Shown here: piece after piece, positions 34,301-46,511 of the stretch
Numbering within the stretch: the first letter of the stretch is position 1
How the letters are laid out: each line of letters starts with the position of its first letter
NCBI GenBank assembly: GCA_011032825.1
Contig: JAADJZ010000028.1
Span: 522,276-586,275 of the forward strand
DNA from: Massariosphaeria phaeospora
Lineage: Eukaryota; Ascomycota; Dothideomycetes; Pleosporales
DNA: 64,000 nt
Direction: 5' to 3'
Translations under genes and position numbers: made by a program
Notes under the pieces: model-generated
Told to the model about the DNA's origin: nothing
Database searches by the model: none
What the model saw: only the letters and a program-made list of their open reading frames with translations

Positions 34301-34921
34301 GGAGACGAAGATTTGGAATCGAAGGGCAGCTCGCTCGAGCGTAAAGAAGACCGGAACGAAGCTCAAGTTACGGACACGCAACCCATTCACGCGACTGACT
34401 CAGTCGTCGGACCCGCCATTCCGACTAGCTCCCCCCTCTCCAGCGCACCCAGCAGACTCATCTCTCCCGGCGGCTCCTCCCGCCCAACCTATAACTTCCC
34501 CACCCTCGGAGACAACGATCTCCCCCTACGCACGCACCGCGCCTTCTACAACGGCGTGCTGATCGCGCTGGAAACCCTTGTCGAAGACCACGCCGCCACC
34601 CCGGCAGTTCCGCTCGTGGACCTCATCGGTGAGCTCGAGGCCAACCAGCCGGTATTCGGGAGCGAAGTGAAGATCCGGGTGAAGAACCGCGGGAAGAGCA
34701 AGAAGAAGAAGAGCCAGAAGAAGAACCAGAAGAAGAATCAGGAGAAGGACCGGGAGGAGAACTGGGAGAAGCGAGCTGTGCGGGATGGCTGCGTTTGGGC
34801 GTGTCAGGCGGCGAGGCAGGTGTGCGAAGAGAACGAAGACCATGTCGATGTCGATCTTGTGGTATTGGAGAGCAAGATGAAGGAATTTGTGCAGAAGGAG
34901 TTGGGCCTGTATGGACAATAG
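31358..34921 (+). CDS. Large low-complexity protein with amplified exon cassettes, about 1067 aa
   Basis: Seven exons: 31358-33292, 33347-33433, 33495-33587, 33650-33736, 33798-33851, 33913-33966 and 34028-34921. All six introns are phase 0 and 54-62 nt long. Exon 1 has four imperfect repeats with the core TRGPTWGGKP (about residues 115-196) and two copies of a TPKK...F.E.LERRR unit. Exons 2-6 and the start of exon 7 are related cassettes with cores DVxPPxPxLE and QEKSPS. The last exon has RTVRFEGFEF, a hydrophobic-helical segment (RAFYNGVLIALETLVED) and a very basic KSKKKKSQKKNQ stretch. It is probably nuclear; I do not recognise a family. Intron 1 (54 nt) has no stop and could be retained. 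Confidence 0.72.
33347..34027 (+). repeat. Tandem intron+exon cassette array inside a gene
   Basis: Four successive introns (33588-33649, 33737-33797, 33852-33912, 33967-34027) share the start GTCCGTCTGCCAT (the first and last differ by one to three bases), the middle AATCCGCCT and the branch-to-acceptor block TTACTAACGTC...TAG. The exons between them are also alike; the 54-nt exons at 33798 and 33913 differ at only a few positions. The repeated unit is therefore intron plus exon. Confidence 0.85.
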
Positions 34922-35866
34922 GAGGGAAAGGGACAGTGAAACCAAGTGACCTGGTTTCCACCCAGACACGAGGAACGATTGAAAGTGTGGAAAGGAGAAA
35001 ACTGGTTGTATGTTGCTGCACAGCGATCGATGCGACTTGGAAAAGGGAAAGGGATCTGTACGACGATACATCTATGTGTGTCTCCGGAACAAATGTGTAC
35101 GATGTACGCGACTCGCAAGCGCAGGACAAACAATAGTTCACTTTGGAGGAAAAGATAAGAGCTGTGAATGATGTCTGCGAGCATGTAATTGCGGCAAAGT
35201 CGGGAGAGACAAATACATACGCAGACCAGCTGAGCACGAAATCCTGTTTGAAGGGTTCCTTCTCCTCTTACTTTCCTTTGCCCTCATGTGCCTACCTCCT
35301 CTTGCGTCGTAATCGTTGCTCTAGACTCGTGTCTCAAAACGTGATATATACCTATTCTCTTCCCCTTCTCAAATGCCATGCATACGATAAACTAAAAACC
35401 GGTATACGCGCAAACACCGTCGCTGTAGACTGCAAATGGGTCAAACCAACACCCGTCGATACCCCTATGTTTTGGCAAAGAATGGAAGTCTAGAATACAG
35501 ATGTACGCTGCGCACCGGACCAGACCGGGCCGGGGATGGGTAATGTTGGTCGGAGCGATCGTGTATAGTTGGCTAGGGTTGTGGTGCGTGACGGAAACAC
35601 ATGGATCCTCTGCGGCTTGATCTACTTACGCTTTTTGGCCGCCGGGTTAACCTGTAAGTTAGCCCTTGGTGATTTGAGTGGACCCGAACGGGACTCCGGC
35701 GCTGTCTCGAGGCACTCGATAGAGCAGACCCGACCTGCGGATTTGGGCCTCTGTCCGATGGCATGATGCACCGTCAGGCGTGGCGAATCGCTATGTAGAT
35801 CAACCGAGCCAGTTCGACACAGTGGCTGGAATTGGCCAGAAGTGGTTTAGTGAGCCGGACTCGCGC
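34922..35866. other. Convergent 3' region
   Basis: No supported gene. It separates the cassette gene (+) from the Zn2Cys6 gene (-). Confidence 0.45.
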
Positions 35867-38476
35867 TCAGTGCGATTGGATATGTGGCCGCCAGAGCTGG
35901 TTACTTTGCTGGATCATTGCTTCGATCTTGCTCGTTTCGTTGGCCTGGAAATCTTGCATTAGCTGCATTTGTTGCTGCTGGTTCAACCCCATGCCTCGGT
36001 TTTCGCTGCTCCACTGTGGATAGAGGTAGTCGACCATTGGATAGCCTTGATTAGCAGCGTAGTACTCGTTATAGATCGGCGAAGTGAGAGCGTGGGAAAT
36101 GGTCGGCCCGCTAAACGAGTCTTGCTGTGGAAGCGAGAAATTCGGCGTCCATTGAGGCAGCGCGGAAAAGGTGGCAGGTAGAGGTGCGAATTGAGTTGTG
36201 GCGGGATAATTGATGTTTGGAACGTTAGAATCCACTTTCGCGACGGGATCAATGTATGATTGATGTGGCGCTTGTGGCGGAGAACTGTGCAAGGATGCGG
36301 ATTGTGCCCCGGGAGACGTATCGAAGACATTGGACTGAGACGTGCTGAAGCCGAAGAGAGGCTGGGGTTGATTCGGCAGGTAGCCAAATGGCGGTTGGGA
36401 CCTTTCGGAAGGTGTTGTGACCGAGGCTGTGGAAGCTGTGGCAGGGCTGGTTGTTCGTGATCGGTTGATGCCTTCTACTATACTATTAGACACCACTGAA
36501 GCGGTATCTGATGGGGAGCCGGCAGTAATGGGTATGTCGCCGTCTTTATCGTAGATTCTCATGCAAGCACCGATCAGGTTCCGGTACAGCTCGAGTGCGG
36601 ATAGGACACCAGGCCATCGCTCAGCAGACAGCTCCACGGATTCGAGTGCCACCTGCAAATGCCTTTCCACGTCTTCGCGACCGTATGTGCGACGGACTTC
36701 AGAATAAGACAAGGTCCAGAGCATGGTGTTGATGGCCATAAAGATAGCTTGGGTGAAGATCCAGGTAAGATCCACGCTCTTGGTTTCGATTTGCTTTCTA
36801 GTCATATGTATATTGTACTCGCAAGCCTCGAAACATCGCATGGCTGCTCGTAGGGACGGCCGAGGTACTTGAGGAGAAGGCCGGTAGAGAAAGACGATCA
36901 TCGTGTTGTACCTTCCAACGAACCTGCAAGTCATAAGAAGCTAGTCGGTAGGTGGTCAAAAGGAGCGACTTACCAGACTTTGGTCAGGCCAGATCCACCA
37001 TCCATTTCAGGACTCGTATCTCTCCATGCCTCTATCTTGGATTGCATTTCGACAAACCAAGGATCTTGGTCGTCCTTTGGTTGTGCCCGCTTCCGCTGAT
37101 ACAGCTTTCTTCGGATATCTAGCTGGAGAAGCCTCATTTTGAAGAAGTGAATTGCGATCCACTTTTTGAGCGAAGCCTGTGGGGCCGGCTGTACGCCTTC
37201 TCTAGTGACGTACGCGTCGTCGACGAGCTCGCAGAAATGTACATCGATATGATCTTTCCGGGTAGCGAAGTGGCTGGGCCGCCCAAGGCTGTGCGACAAT
37301 CCGTATTCCATGGTGAGCAGACACCAGAAAAGCCTTCGGCGCATGTCGATTTCAAGTGCGTCAGCGGGCCGTCCGCCGGGGCCCCGGGTAATGGTTTTCT
37401 CCTCGTGCAGCCCCAAGGCCTGACAGAGCCTGACGCCTAGGCCGATGATGTAGTACACGGCGGTTCTGGTAGGTGTAAGAAGCGAGTATCCGGCGATCAG
37501 AGCGAAACACTGTAGTGTTTTGACGTTCATGGGCTTGATCGACGCTTCGAAGAACTTCAGGGCAGCGAGGTAGTAGCTGTCGGCAAGCCCGGCATACTGC
37601 GTATCCATCTTCTGCAGACTGATGGCAATCACCATGCGCAGACAAAAGTTTTGATAGGGGTCGGCAGAGCCTTTGTACACATCCTCGACGTCCTGGGTGA
37701 AGGTAGGCTCGTGGAACATGGGGTACATGGGGTGCACTATTGGAGTGTTAGCTATACTACAGCTAGAATGTAGTGGGGTAATTGTATGCGTGCCTTTGGC
37801 GTAGAACAGCTCGACAAGCAGGTTCGTGAGATCTCGGTTCGGCAGCTCTTCCGCCGCAACGTCGCTGACGAGTGGGTAGACCTTGGACGTCGGCCGCTCG
37901 TCCTCTTCCTCAAAGGCCGCTTTGATCGATTTTGCCCGCGAGTCCGGCACGATCTCCGATATGCTCTTCGAGTCGGTGAACTGCTTCGCCAATTGCATCA
38001 CCAGCCGCGTGATGGTGATGCCGCTCGAGGGGCCCAGGAACTTGGACTCGTCTGTGTCCTGCACCCGCACCGAGGCGGCCCCGCGCATCACGTCCTCGGG
38101 GTCCGGGTCGACATCGTCGCGCTCCAGCTCCGACAGCTGCTTCTCGAGGTCGCGCACCTTGTGCTGCAGGTGCACGACGTAGTTGCGGGGGATCTTGCGG
38201 CCTTTGGTGGGGTCGTAGTACTCGCAGTGGGAGTTGGTGCGTTCACAGGGTCCGCAGCGAGGCAGCCCCGGATCACAGCGTGTCTTGCGCTGCGAGGGGG
38301 GCAATTAGCTGGGGCGCTCATCTGGAGTGTTGCGGGAGGGTACCCACTGTGCGGCAGCGACAACAGGCCGTCAACGTGTGTGCGATGCGGCTCGGCGACG
38401 CGGCGGCGGCGTCTTCGTGGGTGTGCGGTGCGCCGTTCGGCGTGCTCTGCGGCTGCGGGCTCTTCGGGTCCATCAT
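35867..38476 (-). CDS. Zn2Cys6 fungal-specific transcription factor, 814 aa
   Basis: Four exons: 38476-38348, 38289-37794, 37736-36974 and 36923-35867. The 58-nt first intron interrupts the zinc cluster, and splicing gives CCRCRTRKTRCDPGLPRCGPC with a sixth Cys in HCEYYDP (residues 38-65). A coiled coil (HKVRDLEKQLSELE) follows and helps dimerisation. The fungal_trans domain runs from about VHPMYPMFHEPTF through DMRRRLFWCLLTMEYGLS. The C-terminus is Gln/Ser/Pro-rich. Intron 2 seems to have a GC donor. The gene starts head to head with another Zn2Cys6 gene 1.1 kb away. Target genes are not deducible. Confidence 0.88.
37737..37793 (-). other. Probable GC-AG intron in the Zn2Cys6 gene
   Basis: It runs from GCACGC to CCAATAG, 57 nt, with branch GCTAAC. 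Removal joins YAK to VHPMYPMF, the family pattern. It has no stop and a length divisible by three, so retention would add 19 residues. Confidence 0.62.
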
Positions 38477-39558
38477 GGCCGGTGGAGGGGTTGGGAAACC
38501 TGAGGGCAGCGGATGTCGCGGTGGCGGGTACGTCCATTCCAGGGCGAGGCCGGTAGTCTGGCGAGATGTGGTGTTGCGGAGGTGGAGGTCGAGATAGGGC
38601 GAAGGCACCGACGCCGTGGCACAGCCAAGCGACAGATGACAGCGGCAGAGAGGAGAGGCGGACGACGGCAAGTTGGAACTCGTTGCCTGGCTAGGAGGGC
38701 CTCTGGATATGGATATCTATCCAGCAGCAGCGCGGCGAGTGTTGGTCGTGGGCAGTGTTGGCCCGTCGAGCAGCGCCGGCGGCTGATTGGCTGCCGTCGA
38801 CGGGTGCTGGTGCTGCACCGCGGAGTGACAGTAAGTGACAGCCGCGCTGCCGTGGAGGAAAGAAGCCGCCGTTGGTGCCGTCAGAAAAGGCGTCAAGCAG
38901 CCTCGGACCGCGGCCAGAATCTGCCTGACGATGCGATGCAGATGCACACATCGACCGCAGCCCACGTCTGGCCTGCGACGACCCTCGGCGGCACACCATC
39001 ATCATCATCATCATCGCGGGGGCACACAATCGATACGCTCAGGCTGGGCTTCCACTCCCACTGTCGCTGCGGCCAATCAGCGCGCGGTCCCAGGAGCAGC
39101 CTGAGCTCGCCTCCGCCGCCGTGCCACCGCCTCAACACCAACACAGCCCACGACATCCAGCTCCAGCTCCAGCTCCAGCTCCAGCTCCAGCTCCCCCTCC
39201 GCCTTCTCCGCCAGCCGACCGCCGTGCACGAGCTGAACGCGCCTGCACCCCATCTGCCTCCGTGGAAGCTTACCCTGAAGAGCTGGACTGCCGCATTAGT
39301 CCCCCGTCGTACTACTGGTAGTGTGCACCGCGCCCCCACAGGTGCGTTTCGTCTCTCTCCGCTCCAGACAAGTCACAAGCAGTCAATTTCCGGCTGCCAT
39401 GCCCCTCTCGTTCTCCCCAGTCTTCTCTCTATTCTCCGTCGCCCCCTACTCTATCTGCTGCTCGCCGTATCTGCTTTCAGTCATCTCGCTGTTTCGGTTC
39501 CCGGTCTTCGACTTATTTCCTAATCGGGCGGTTGCCTGCCCATGTTGCATATATATTG
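38477..39558. promoter_or_regulatory. Divergent promoter between two Zn2Cys6 genes
   Basis: About 1.1 kb of GC-rich sequence. It contains six tandem CCAGCT hexamers at about 39157-39193 and a CATCAT run near 38996-39015. A TATATATT occurs at 39549, just before the + strand start. Long open frames here (up to 336 codons) are GC artefacts. Confidence 0.5.
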
Positions 39559-41962
39559 ATGGCTCTCAAGACGGTAGACGTCCAGCTTTTCTCCGGCAAC
39601 ACCCTCATGGTGCTGGATACCCCGTTGCTGCGCGTCAGCCGGCCCGTCGCGGCGTGCTCCCGCTGTCGTGCTGCCAAGGTCAAGTGCGATGGCAAACTGC
39701 CGGCCTGCACTGCCTGTGAGAAGTCGAATCGCGCATCCGAGTGCTCGAGCACCAACGACCAGTTCGCCCGCGGCAAGGAGCGAAGCTATGTTGCCACCTT
39801 AGAGGCGCGAGTCGAGAGGCTGGAGAAGAAGATTACGGAGGCAAGAGCGAGGCGGAAATCATCATCGATCTTGATGCACGATGCTGAGACAGCAACCCCA
39901 CGCCGGACGTCGGTTGACACGCTCAAAGCTCCCAGGCCGGTAAGCAAGCGCGCAGCCCGGCGAAAAGAGGCTTTGGATATTGACGAGTTGGTCTCTGATT
40001 TTGGGCTTCTGTAAGTTGTTTGCAACACTGGAACCTATCCCGCTTACCAGCCCCAGTGCCGTCAATGCAACAGCCAGGGACTTTTATGGCTTCACCAACG
40101 AGATGTCCTACGCTCGCCTCATTCTATCTGCCAGTTCAAAAGAGCCTTTACCCAAAGATCTCACCAAAGCGCTTCCGCCCAGGTTTGCTGCGACACCCCT
40201 TATCCAGCATTGGGTGAACAATGTCTTCTCGCTTCTCCCCATTTTCGAAGAGGCGAGTGTATATGCCTCCGTTGACGCTGTGTACCATCTCGACGACAAT
40301 GCGACTGCTTTCGATCACTGGACAGTGCGGATGGTACTAGCGATTGCGTGCTTGTCGCAGTCAGAACAACGCGGAGACACGCTGTATTCAGATGCTGTCG
40401 GTCATGTCAATGCTGCACTAGAGCATGCTGAAGAAGTGCTGCATCCTGGCTTTATTAGCAGTATCCAAGCACTGATCCTACTCGTCGAGTATGCCACGAT
40501 GGATCCACATCATTTTGACAGCTGGACATTGATAGGGGCCGCCTCGCGAGCTATGGTGGATCTAGGCATTCATCAAGACCCGTCGCGGAGCGCCGCCATC
40601 CCTCGAGCCAAGCTGGAGATTCGAAGGAGGGTGTATTGGTGTGTCTATGCACTAGACAGGTTTGTATCCATACTCATCTCCCGGCCTCGACTAACACTCA
40701 CAAGATCCACCTCGCTTGTTCAAACCAGGGCGTTTTCCTTCTCTGACGACTCCGCTCATGTCGGACTTCCGTTCCACGCATCCGTGACATCACCCAAGCA
40801 CTCATCGCCGCAGTCTCAAGTCTTCATGGAATCGTTCGATACCGCCCTTGCGCTGTTCAGGATTCGGGAAATCCAATCTGAATGGTACATGGATTTGTTC
40901 CAATCAGGACGTGAACCTTGGCAAGATCCATATCCGTACATCTGGAAGACTTATGCCAAAATGACTGAGTGGTTTCAAGACATGCCAGACAATACTCTAC
41001 CCGCCATTAGGGGTTTTTACGAGCTCGAGCTGCTTTATAGCTACGTCTACATTCTGTCGCCGAGCCCACGCGTTCCACATATTCACGAATACGCTCAACG
41101 GTTAATCTTTGAGCATTCCATCGCCTACGCGGCTAGCCTACTCGCTGCTCTGAACACGCCCTCCAATACCACAAAACCACCGGTTACATTCTACGACGCC
41201 ATGCGTGCCTACATGACCGGTCGTCAGTTTGTTGATGTTCTTTCCCGTAACCTCGATGTCATACTAAACCCCGTTGCGCCAACGCCTCCCGCACCATTAA
41301 CACCATCCTCTACGTCCGAAGATCCATTAGCCCCACCTGCGTCAATTCCTCCACCCACGTTTCCCTCGCCGCTATCACCAGACGGGCAGAATATATCACA
41401 AAATCCCATCGGTCGCGCCATAACCGCCGTCAATGACTTTGCCACCATTCTTTCAACGTTTGGTCTCCGTTTTGGCTTCACACACTGGCGTGATCGGTTC
41501 CAGCGCGAATCTAGTGCACTTCTCGCGCAACTATATCATAGGGGCTCACTCACCTCGCAGAGCTCGCCACAATCGCAAATCAGTGCTCCTTTGCCACCGC
41601 CGAATTACTTCCCACAATCGTATATACCGACAACCAGTCCTCAGCAACCGATCTATCACCAACACCCTACGACGCCCCCAACTGCATACCCACCCCGGCC
41701 AAGCCCCTTCTCCACTAGTCCATACAATGGAAACCCGTTCGCGACACCAAACCAATCCGTTTCAGACTGGACGACTCCATCACCACAGCCTTCTACTGGA
41801 TTGCCGGACATGCCGCAGCCTACCGATGGGAGGTTTAGGCAAGCAAGATTATACGGCCCGGGTCTGCCGGTACCAGGCTCCAGTCGAAGAGGCTCGGTGC
41901 AAATGTCAGATGGGGGTGAGATGAGCGGGGGTTGGACGCAAAATCAGGGAACGTGGAACTGA
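39559..41962 (+). CDS. Zn2Cys6 fungal-specific transcription factor, 770 aa
   Basis: Three exons: 39559-40010, 40057-40659 and 40705-41962. The cluster is CSRCRAAKVKCDGKLPACTAC with the sixth Cys at residue 62, followed by QFARGKERSYVATLEARVERLE, a linker and coiled coil. Splicing intron 1 gives LAVNATARDFYGF and intron 2 gives YALDRSTSLVQTRAFSFSDD, both expected in this family. The fungal_trans domain ends near residue 400; the C-terminus is Pro/Ser/Gln-rich, a likely activation region. Alternative acceptors at 40050 and 40728 are possible. The strong conservation of the region after the cluster suggests a nutrient regulator, but I cannot name an orthologue. Confidence 0.88.
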
Positions 41963-43076
41963 ACGTGACTGCTTTCCATATATGGTACTGCGCACGGTAC
42001 TTTCACTGATAATCAGCATTTGGATAGCGCGGAGTACGGAATCGGCATCTTCGTCGGTAGTTTATTGGGATGAAGGACAACAGCAATGGATCACGAACGT
42101 GTGAGATGTCACGAATATATGCGCGCACGCGTACACGCACTTTGATGTACCGCAATCACGAATTCTATTTCACTTTTCGACCGTTTCCCCGCCCTTCTTG
42201 CTCACTGGAACGCCGTCATTTAGGAGCGAGTTTCCGATGTGCCACCTCGATTAGCCTTTCGAAAACGCGGCATCGCTGGCTCTCCTAATTCGACCAGTCT
42301 TATCTAAGCCCCTGATCTTCTTCGTCCAGCTCGTTCACTCTGAACTAGAAGGCTGCGTCAGTAATTGGAATGCCGCAGTTGCAAATGAGGTTTACCGGGA
42401 TCGCGAGCAATAGTTTTTGGCTTTGCCGGAGCATGAGGGCGTTGACGAGCAGATTTAGGAGGCTGATGATGAGTTCGCAGATGGCGTCTGCGGACAAGGG
42501 AGATGGCATGGTGGATTGGCGGCGTGGGGGTGCCGATGAGGGGGTGATTGGTGTAGGGGAAGGCGATTCTGGACGTTGGCTTTGGTCGGTCCTTACCTTT
42601 GGGCTGCAGCTGATTCGGCTTATTATAACTCTCGGGGGTGGTACTTTTGACGCGGCGGTCCTTTTGACATGGCGGTCCTTTTGATATAGCGACCCTTCTG
42701 ACATAGCGGTTCTTTCGATAGTGCGATTCTTTACACGCAGGTAATAGGGTCGTGGGACACGAGGTCCTTTTGCTCACCACCAACAGAACGGCTCAGACAC
42801 AGGCCCTGCAGGGGCCTGACGAATCAGCTCTTGATCGACGTCGCACCTTGCCAAGCCGGCGGTCCTTTTGCATCTGCAAAGCCCAATGTGAGGCGCAAAC
42901 CAATCACAGTGACTTGGCGGTCCTTTTGTCAGATCTTGGCGGTCCTTTTGTCAAATCTTCAACCTGACGTACGTTCGTACTTTCCCATAAAGGATAATCT
43001 CCCCCTCTCTTCTAATTTTCCACCCATCAATCACAGCCACAACAGCAACGCCTTCTCTTCGTACGCGCTTCCTGTC
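41963..43076. other. Intergenic with a decaying GGCGGTCCTTTTG repeat
   Basis: No supported gene. The last 430 bp before the Clr5 gene hold the motif array described in the next entry. Confidence 0.5.
42654..42950 (+). repeat. Dispersed 13-bp motif array upstream of the Clr5 gene
   Basis: GGCGGTCCTTTTG occurs exactly at 42654, 42671, 42857, 42916 and 42938. Degenerate forms lie at about 42636, 42688, 42705, 42722 and 42761. Spacing is 17 bp in the first cluster and 22 bp in the last pair. It is either a minisatellite remnant or a cluster of binding sites. Confidence 0.75.
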
Positions 43077-44740
43077 ATGGATGCCAAGAAACCACGAGCC
43101 CCAGAGTACCCCGCCCACGTTTGGGAAGGGCAAAGACAACGCTTCACCAGGCTGTACCGAGACGAGAATAGGAAATTGGCAGACGTTCGGAAGATGTTGC
43201 GTGATGAGGGGGGGTTCGATGCCACGTGAGTGCTTATACACTTTCTATTTCCCAGATCTGATATACATCTATGCAGTGAGAAACAGTACAAGCGCAGAAT
43301 AAAGCAGTGGAAGCTCGAGAAGAACTCGAAGGCAAGTGAGAAACAACAGCTGTTGAGAGTGTGGAGGAGTTCGAACTGGAGCATGGATGTGTCTAGCGAC
43401 ATGGGAAAGGCTATAGCGCCTCACAAGCTTCGAAGATACGCGAGATCGCAGGGTTTTAATGTGGTTGATATGAGTAAGTTGTTCATATGCGTCGTGACGT
43501 GAATTGATGCACGTGTTAAAAATGAGCAGTACCAGATCGTGACACTATGATCTTCGAGGGAATGGCCAAGTGGCTAGAAGACACGAAAGCACGGAGAGCG
43601 CATTATCCCAGCTTTTGGCATTCTTATACAATAGTATGTGTTATGTTTGTTCCTCGTGAAGAAGTATCTGACGTTCATATTAGGTTTATCCACAGCGAGA
43701 CTGGAACTGGAGACGAGAGGCTCTTCAACCTCAGCTTCCGCTGACCATGTTAAAAGCCATCGTAAACGGGCCGGTCTTGTGCAAACGTCCCGGCAATGAG
43801 GTCGAAGTTCAATTTTATACCAGCATTGCCATAGTATTATTAGCGTTCCTACGTACAAGTACGTTCTACCTTTGGTTAGACGAGATGATCATACTAAAAC
43901 ACATGTTTCTTAGGTTTGGGGTCCACATATCAAATCAACGCTATGCTAAAGCGCGTTACTGGCTCTTTAGCGGATTGGAAAAACCAGTTATCAAGATCGA
44001 ACTCGCAAGTTCTCTACGAGGACTATTGCCAAATCTCCGATCTCTTCCAGAAGATTGGCGAGGAGGCGCAAAGACGTCCATACCGGTACACAGATATATT
44101 CTATGAGGTGTTTCTACGAGACCTTAGGAAAAGGTCTGGTAGTGCAGGGAGGGCGATTTACAGTAAGGGTATGCCGGGAGTTGATCCGCTACCTAGCAAC
44201 CCTTTGGGTCTCGAGAACAGACACAGAGACGTGCGCTCAAAGATGGAAATTGTTGCCGACTTTGTCGGATATTTATTTGAAGGCATGCAGAACTCGAACA
44301 CCACCGTCATGCATAGCGATTATCAACGACGCAAACGGCTCAATCGGCTTCGAGGACATGCCGATTTGCCTTCTGGTAAATCATCATGTCCCAAGGATCC
44401 AGCAGAGTCTATGCATCAAAACTCGAACATCGACATCGTCATGCCTAGAGATATCAACAACCGCTCAACTGGCTTCTTTGCTATGTCACCCGCAGACGTG
44501 TCAACATTGCCACGCTACCCGGACCCATGGACGATGGATTTGTCACTACAATATATGTCAAGCTCGATGGACACGCTCACCCAATGGAGCCCGGCTGAAC
44601 ATCCACGAGACCCGACACCTGGTCTTGAGGATTACTTGTCTCCTACATTATGGGAAAATTCACCGGAGCTACCGCAGTCACCCTCGACTTCGTGGCTGGT
44701 TCCACTGGAAGAGCAACAGAATCGGGTGGAGGAATTGTAA
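43077..44740 (+). CDS. Clr5-domain protein, 483 aa
   Basis: Five exons: 43077-43225, 43277-43473, 43530-43633, 43684-43858 and 43914-44740. All introns are 50-56 nt with GT and AG ends. Residues about 15-70 form the Clr5 domain: WEGQRQRFTRLYRDENRKLA, DVRKMLRDEGGF, then TEKQYKRRIKQWKLEKN, with the conserved Trp, Tyr and WxLxKN end. Clr5 is named from a fission-yeast silencing factor and is very common in filamentous ascomycetes, often in accessory regions. The remaining 400 residues are unrecognised and hydrophilic. It is convergent with the dehydrogenase gene. Confidence 0.82.
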
Positions 44741-44909
44741 GAAGTCCTTTCGGAAAACACAAACTAAGGTGCTCGATGCCTATTCCAAAACATACACATG
44801 GCAGTACATCCGCTAGTCTGGTCGTTCTCTTCTAAGTATCGACAGAATGGAAAAGGCACACCCGCGTCTACGATTAAGCTTTTCTGCAGCTCTATCAAAG
44901 TTCCAGCCT

Positions 44910-45888
44910 TCATTCGCCCTTCGCATCCCCATCTCCCAACTTCTCCAAATCCGTACCCATGCTGGCGATTCCATCCTACACGCGTTAGCAAAATCCACCC
45001 TCCACATCCCGCATCACTTACCAACACATCCTGGGCCGTGTTCCCCTTCGTCAACCCTTCCACCACATCCGCAAACCCGCCACACCAGTACTTCCCCGCC
45101 TTACCCTCTGCGATCCTATCTACCACCTGGCCCGCATATTCCATCGTGTCCTGCCTCTGCAACGCGTCCCGACCGCGCGCTCTCGCCGCAATTGTATCCT
45201 CGATGCTCTTGTACAGCGAATTCTGCGGCAGGGCCCAATCCCCAAAGTACGTCTGCCCTTGTGACTGCACGGCGCCGGTGACGATGGACATCACGGGCAT
45301 GCCGAAGGGCGCGAGTTCCAGGCGCAGAGTTTCGGCGGTGATTTCGAGAGAGCGCTTGGACGCGGCATAGGTTCCTGCCCGGGTTAGAGGGTGGGCGTTT
45401 AGAGAAGTCGAGAAAAAACACGACCTATAACAAAGATATGCGTAGTTACCCATAAACGGCGTGTTCACGTATCCTGAAATCGACGTGATGAACACCAACG
45501 TGCCCCTCGCATCCTTCAACAGCGGCGCAAACGCCTGCGTCACCTTAATCGGCCCCCAATAATTCACCTCGAACACCTCCTTCACCTTGCTCACGTCCTC
45601 GTCCAAAACCGGCATGAAATGATTGCGCCCCGCATTGTTCACAAGCACGTCCAACTTCCCCGAGGTCTGCATTTTCACGGCTGCAACGGCGTCGTCGATG
45701 TCTTGCTGCTTCGTGACGTCGAGCGTGAGCAACGTCACGTTGGACACGTCGCGCAGCTTCGAGGCGCGCGATGTGTCGCGCGCAGTGGCGAAGACGTGGA
45801 AGCCGCGGTCGGCAAAGGTGCGCGCGAGTGCGGAGCCGATGCCGCCGTCGCTGCAGCCGGTTATGAGGACGGATTTGGGAGCCGACAT
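44910..45888 (-). CDS. Short-chain dehydrogenase/reductase (AYR1-like), 285 aa
   Basis: Three exons: 45888-45450, 45374-45022 and 44975-44910. The NADP-binding Rossmann motif is ITGCSDGGIG (residues 9-18), NNAG follows near 88, a Ser in ITSISGY, and the catalytic YAASK is created by splicing the 75-nt intron (MG joined to TYAASK). The second intron (46 nt, branch GCTAAC) leads to a short end DGIASMGTDLEK. The CSDGGIG start and the length fit the family of 1-acyldihydroxyacetone-phosphate reductases; substrate choice within SDRs cannot be read from sequence alone. Confidence 0.87.
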
Positions 45889-46511
45889 GTTTGAGGGAAT
45901 GCACGAAATCGTGATTGAAGAACGAAGAAACTGAAGCAGAACAAGCTGAGCTGGAGAGCGGATACATACATCGGCACACTGCTATATATACGTTCACCGC
46001 TCCAACAAGGCCAGCAACGCTATCAAGTCTGCTAGATACTAGCTTTCGTGACTAGAGAGAGTATGCATACGCGTACTACTCCGTACAATTCCTATTCGCT
46101 ATTTTAGTAGAGAGTTCAAGCATGTTTGTTGAGGCTTCGCGCGTGTAGGAAGTACTCGTACGGAAGATCGTGCATTCTACGCGCACTACTATAGTTCAAG
46201 ACTCTTAATTCTGGAGGATAATCTAATACTAGTAGTTATATTTAGTAGCTATAAGTATCTGTTATTAGAAGACTTAGTGTATTCGAACGCGAGAACATAC
46301 AATAAACGCTGAATAAGAAGTACAAACGTTAGCAGGTCGAGGACAATAGTCCAAGTGGATGCAAATGCCGTGTCTCTCTAGTCGTTCTCTTCGACTGCAC
46401 AGCACACGCAACATCCGCAGAGGCAGGGTATAGCACTACTTGAGTTTTCACAGGATCAGAACTGGATAGGATTCAAGCATCGCTCTGTTTATCATCGTAA
46501 TGAGTGGTTTC
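45889..46511. other. Intergenic, AT-rich
   Basis: A TA-rich stretch at 46190-46280 (TAGTAGTTATATTTAGTAGC) looks like old RIP-type sequence. No gene is seen. Confidence 0.45.

Noticed and set aside
37786..38556. 256-codon plus-strand frame
   Set aside because: Antisense to the DNA-binding exons of the regulator.
38513..39523. 336-codon open frame on the plus strand between the Zn2Cys6 genes
   Set aside because: Arg/Pro/Ser-rich, GC-driven, overlaps the start of the minus-strand regulator and has no domain.
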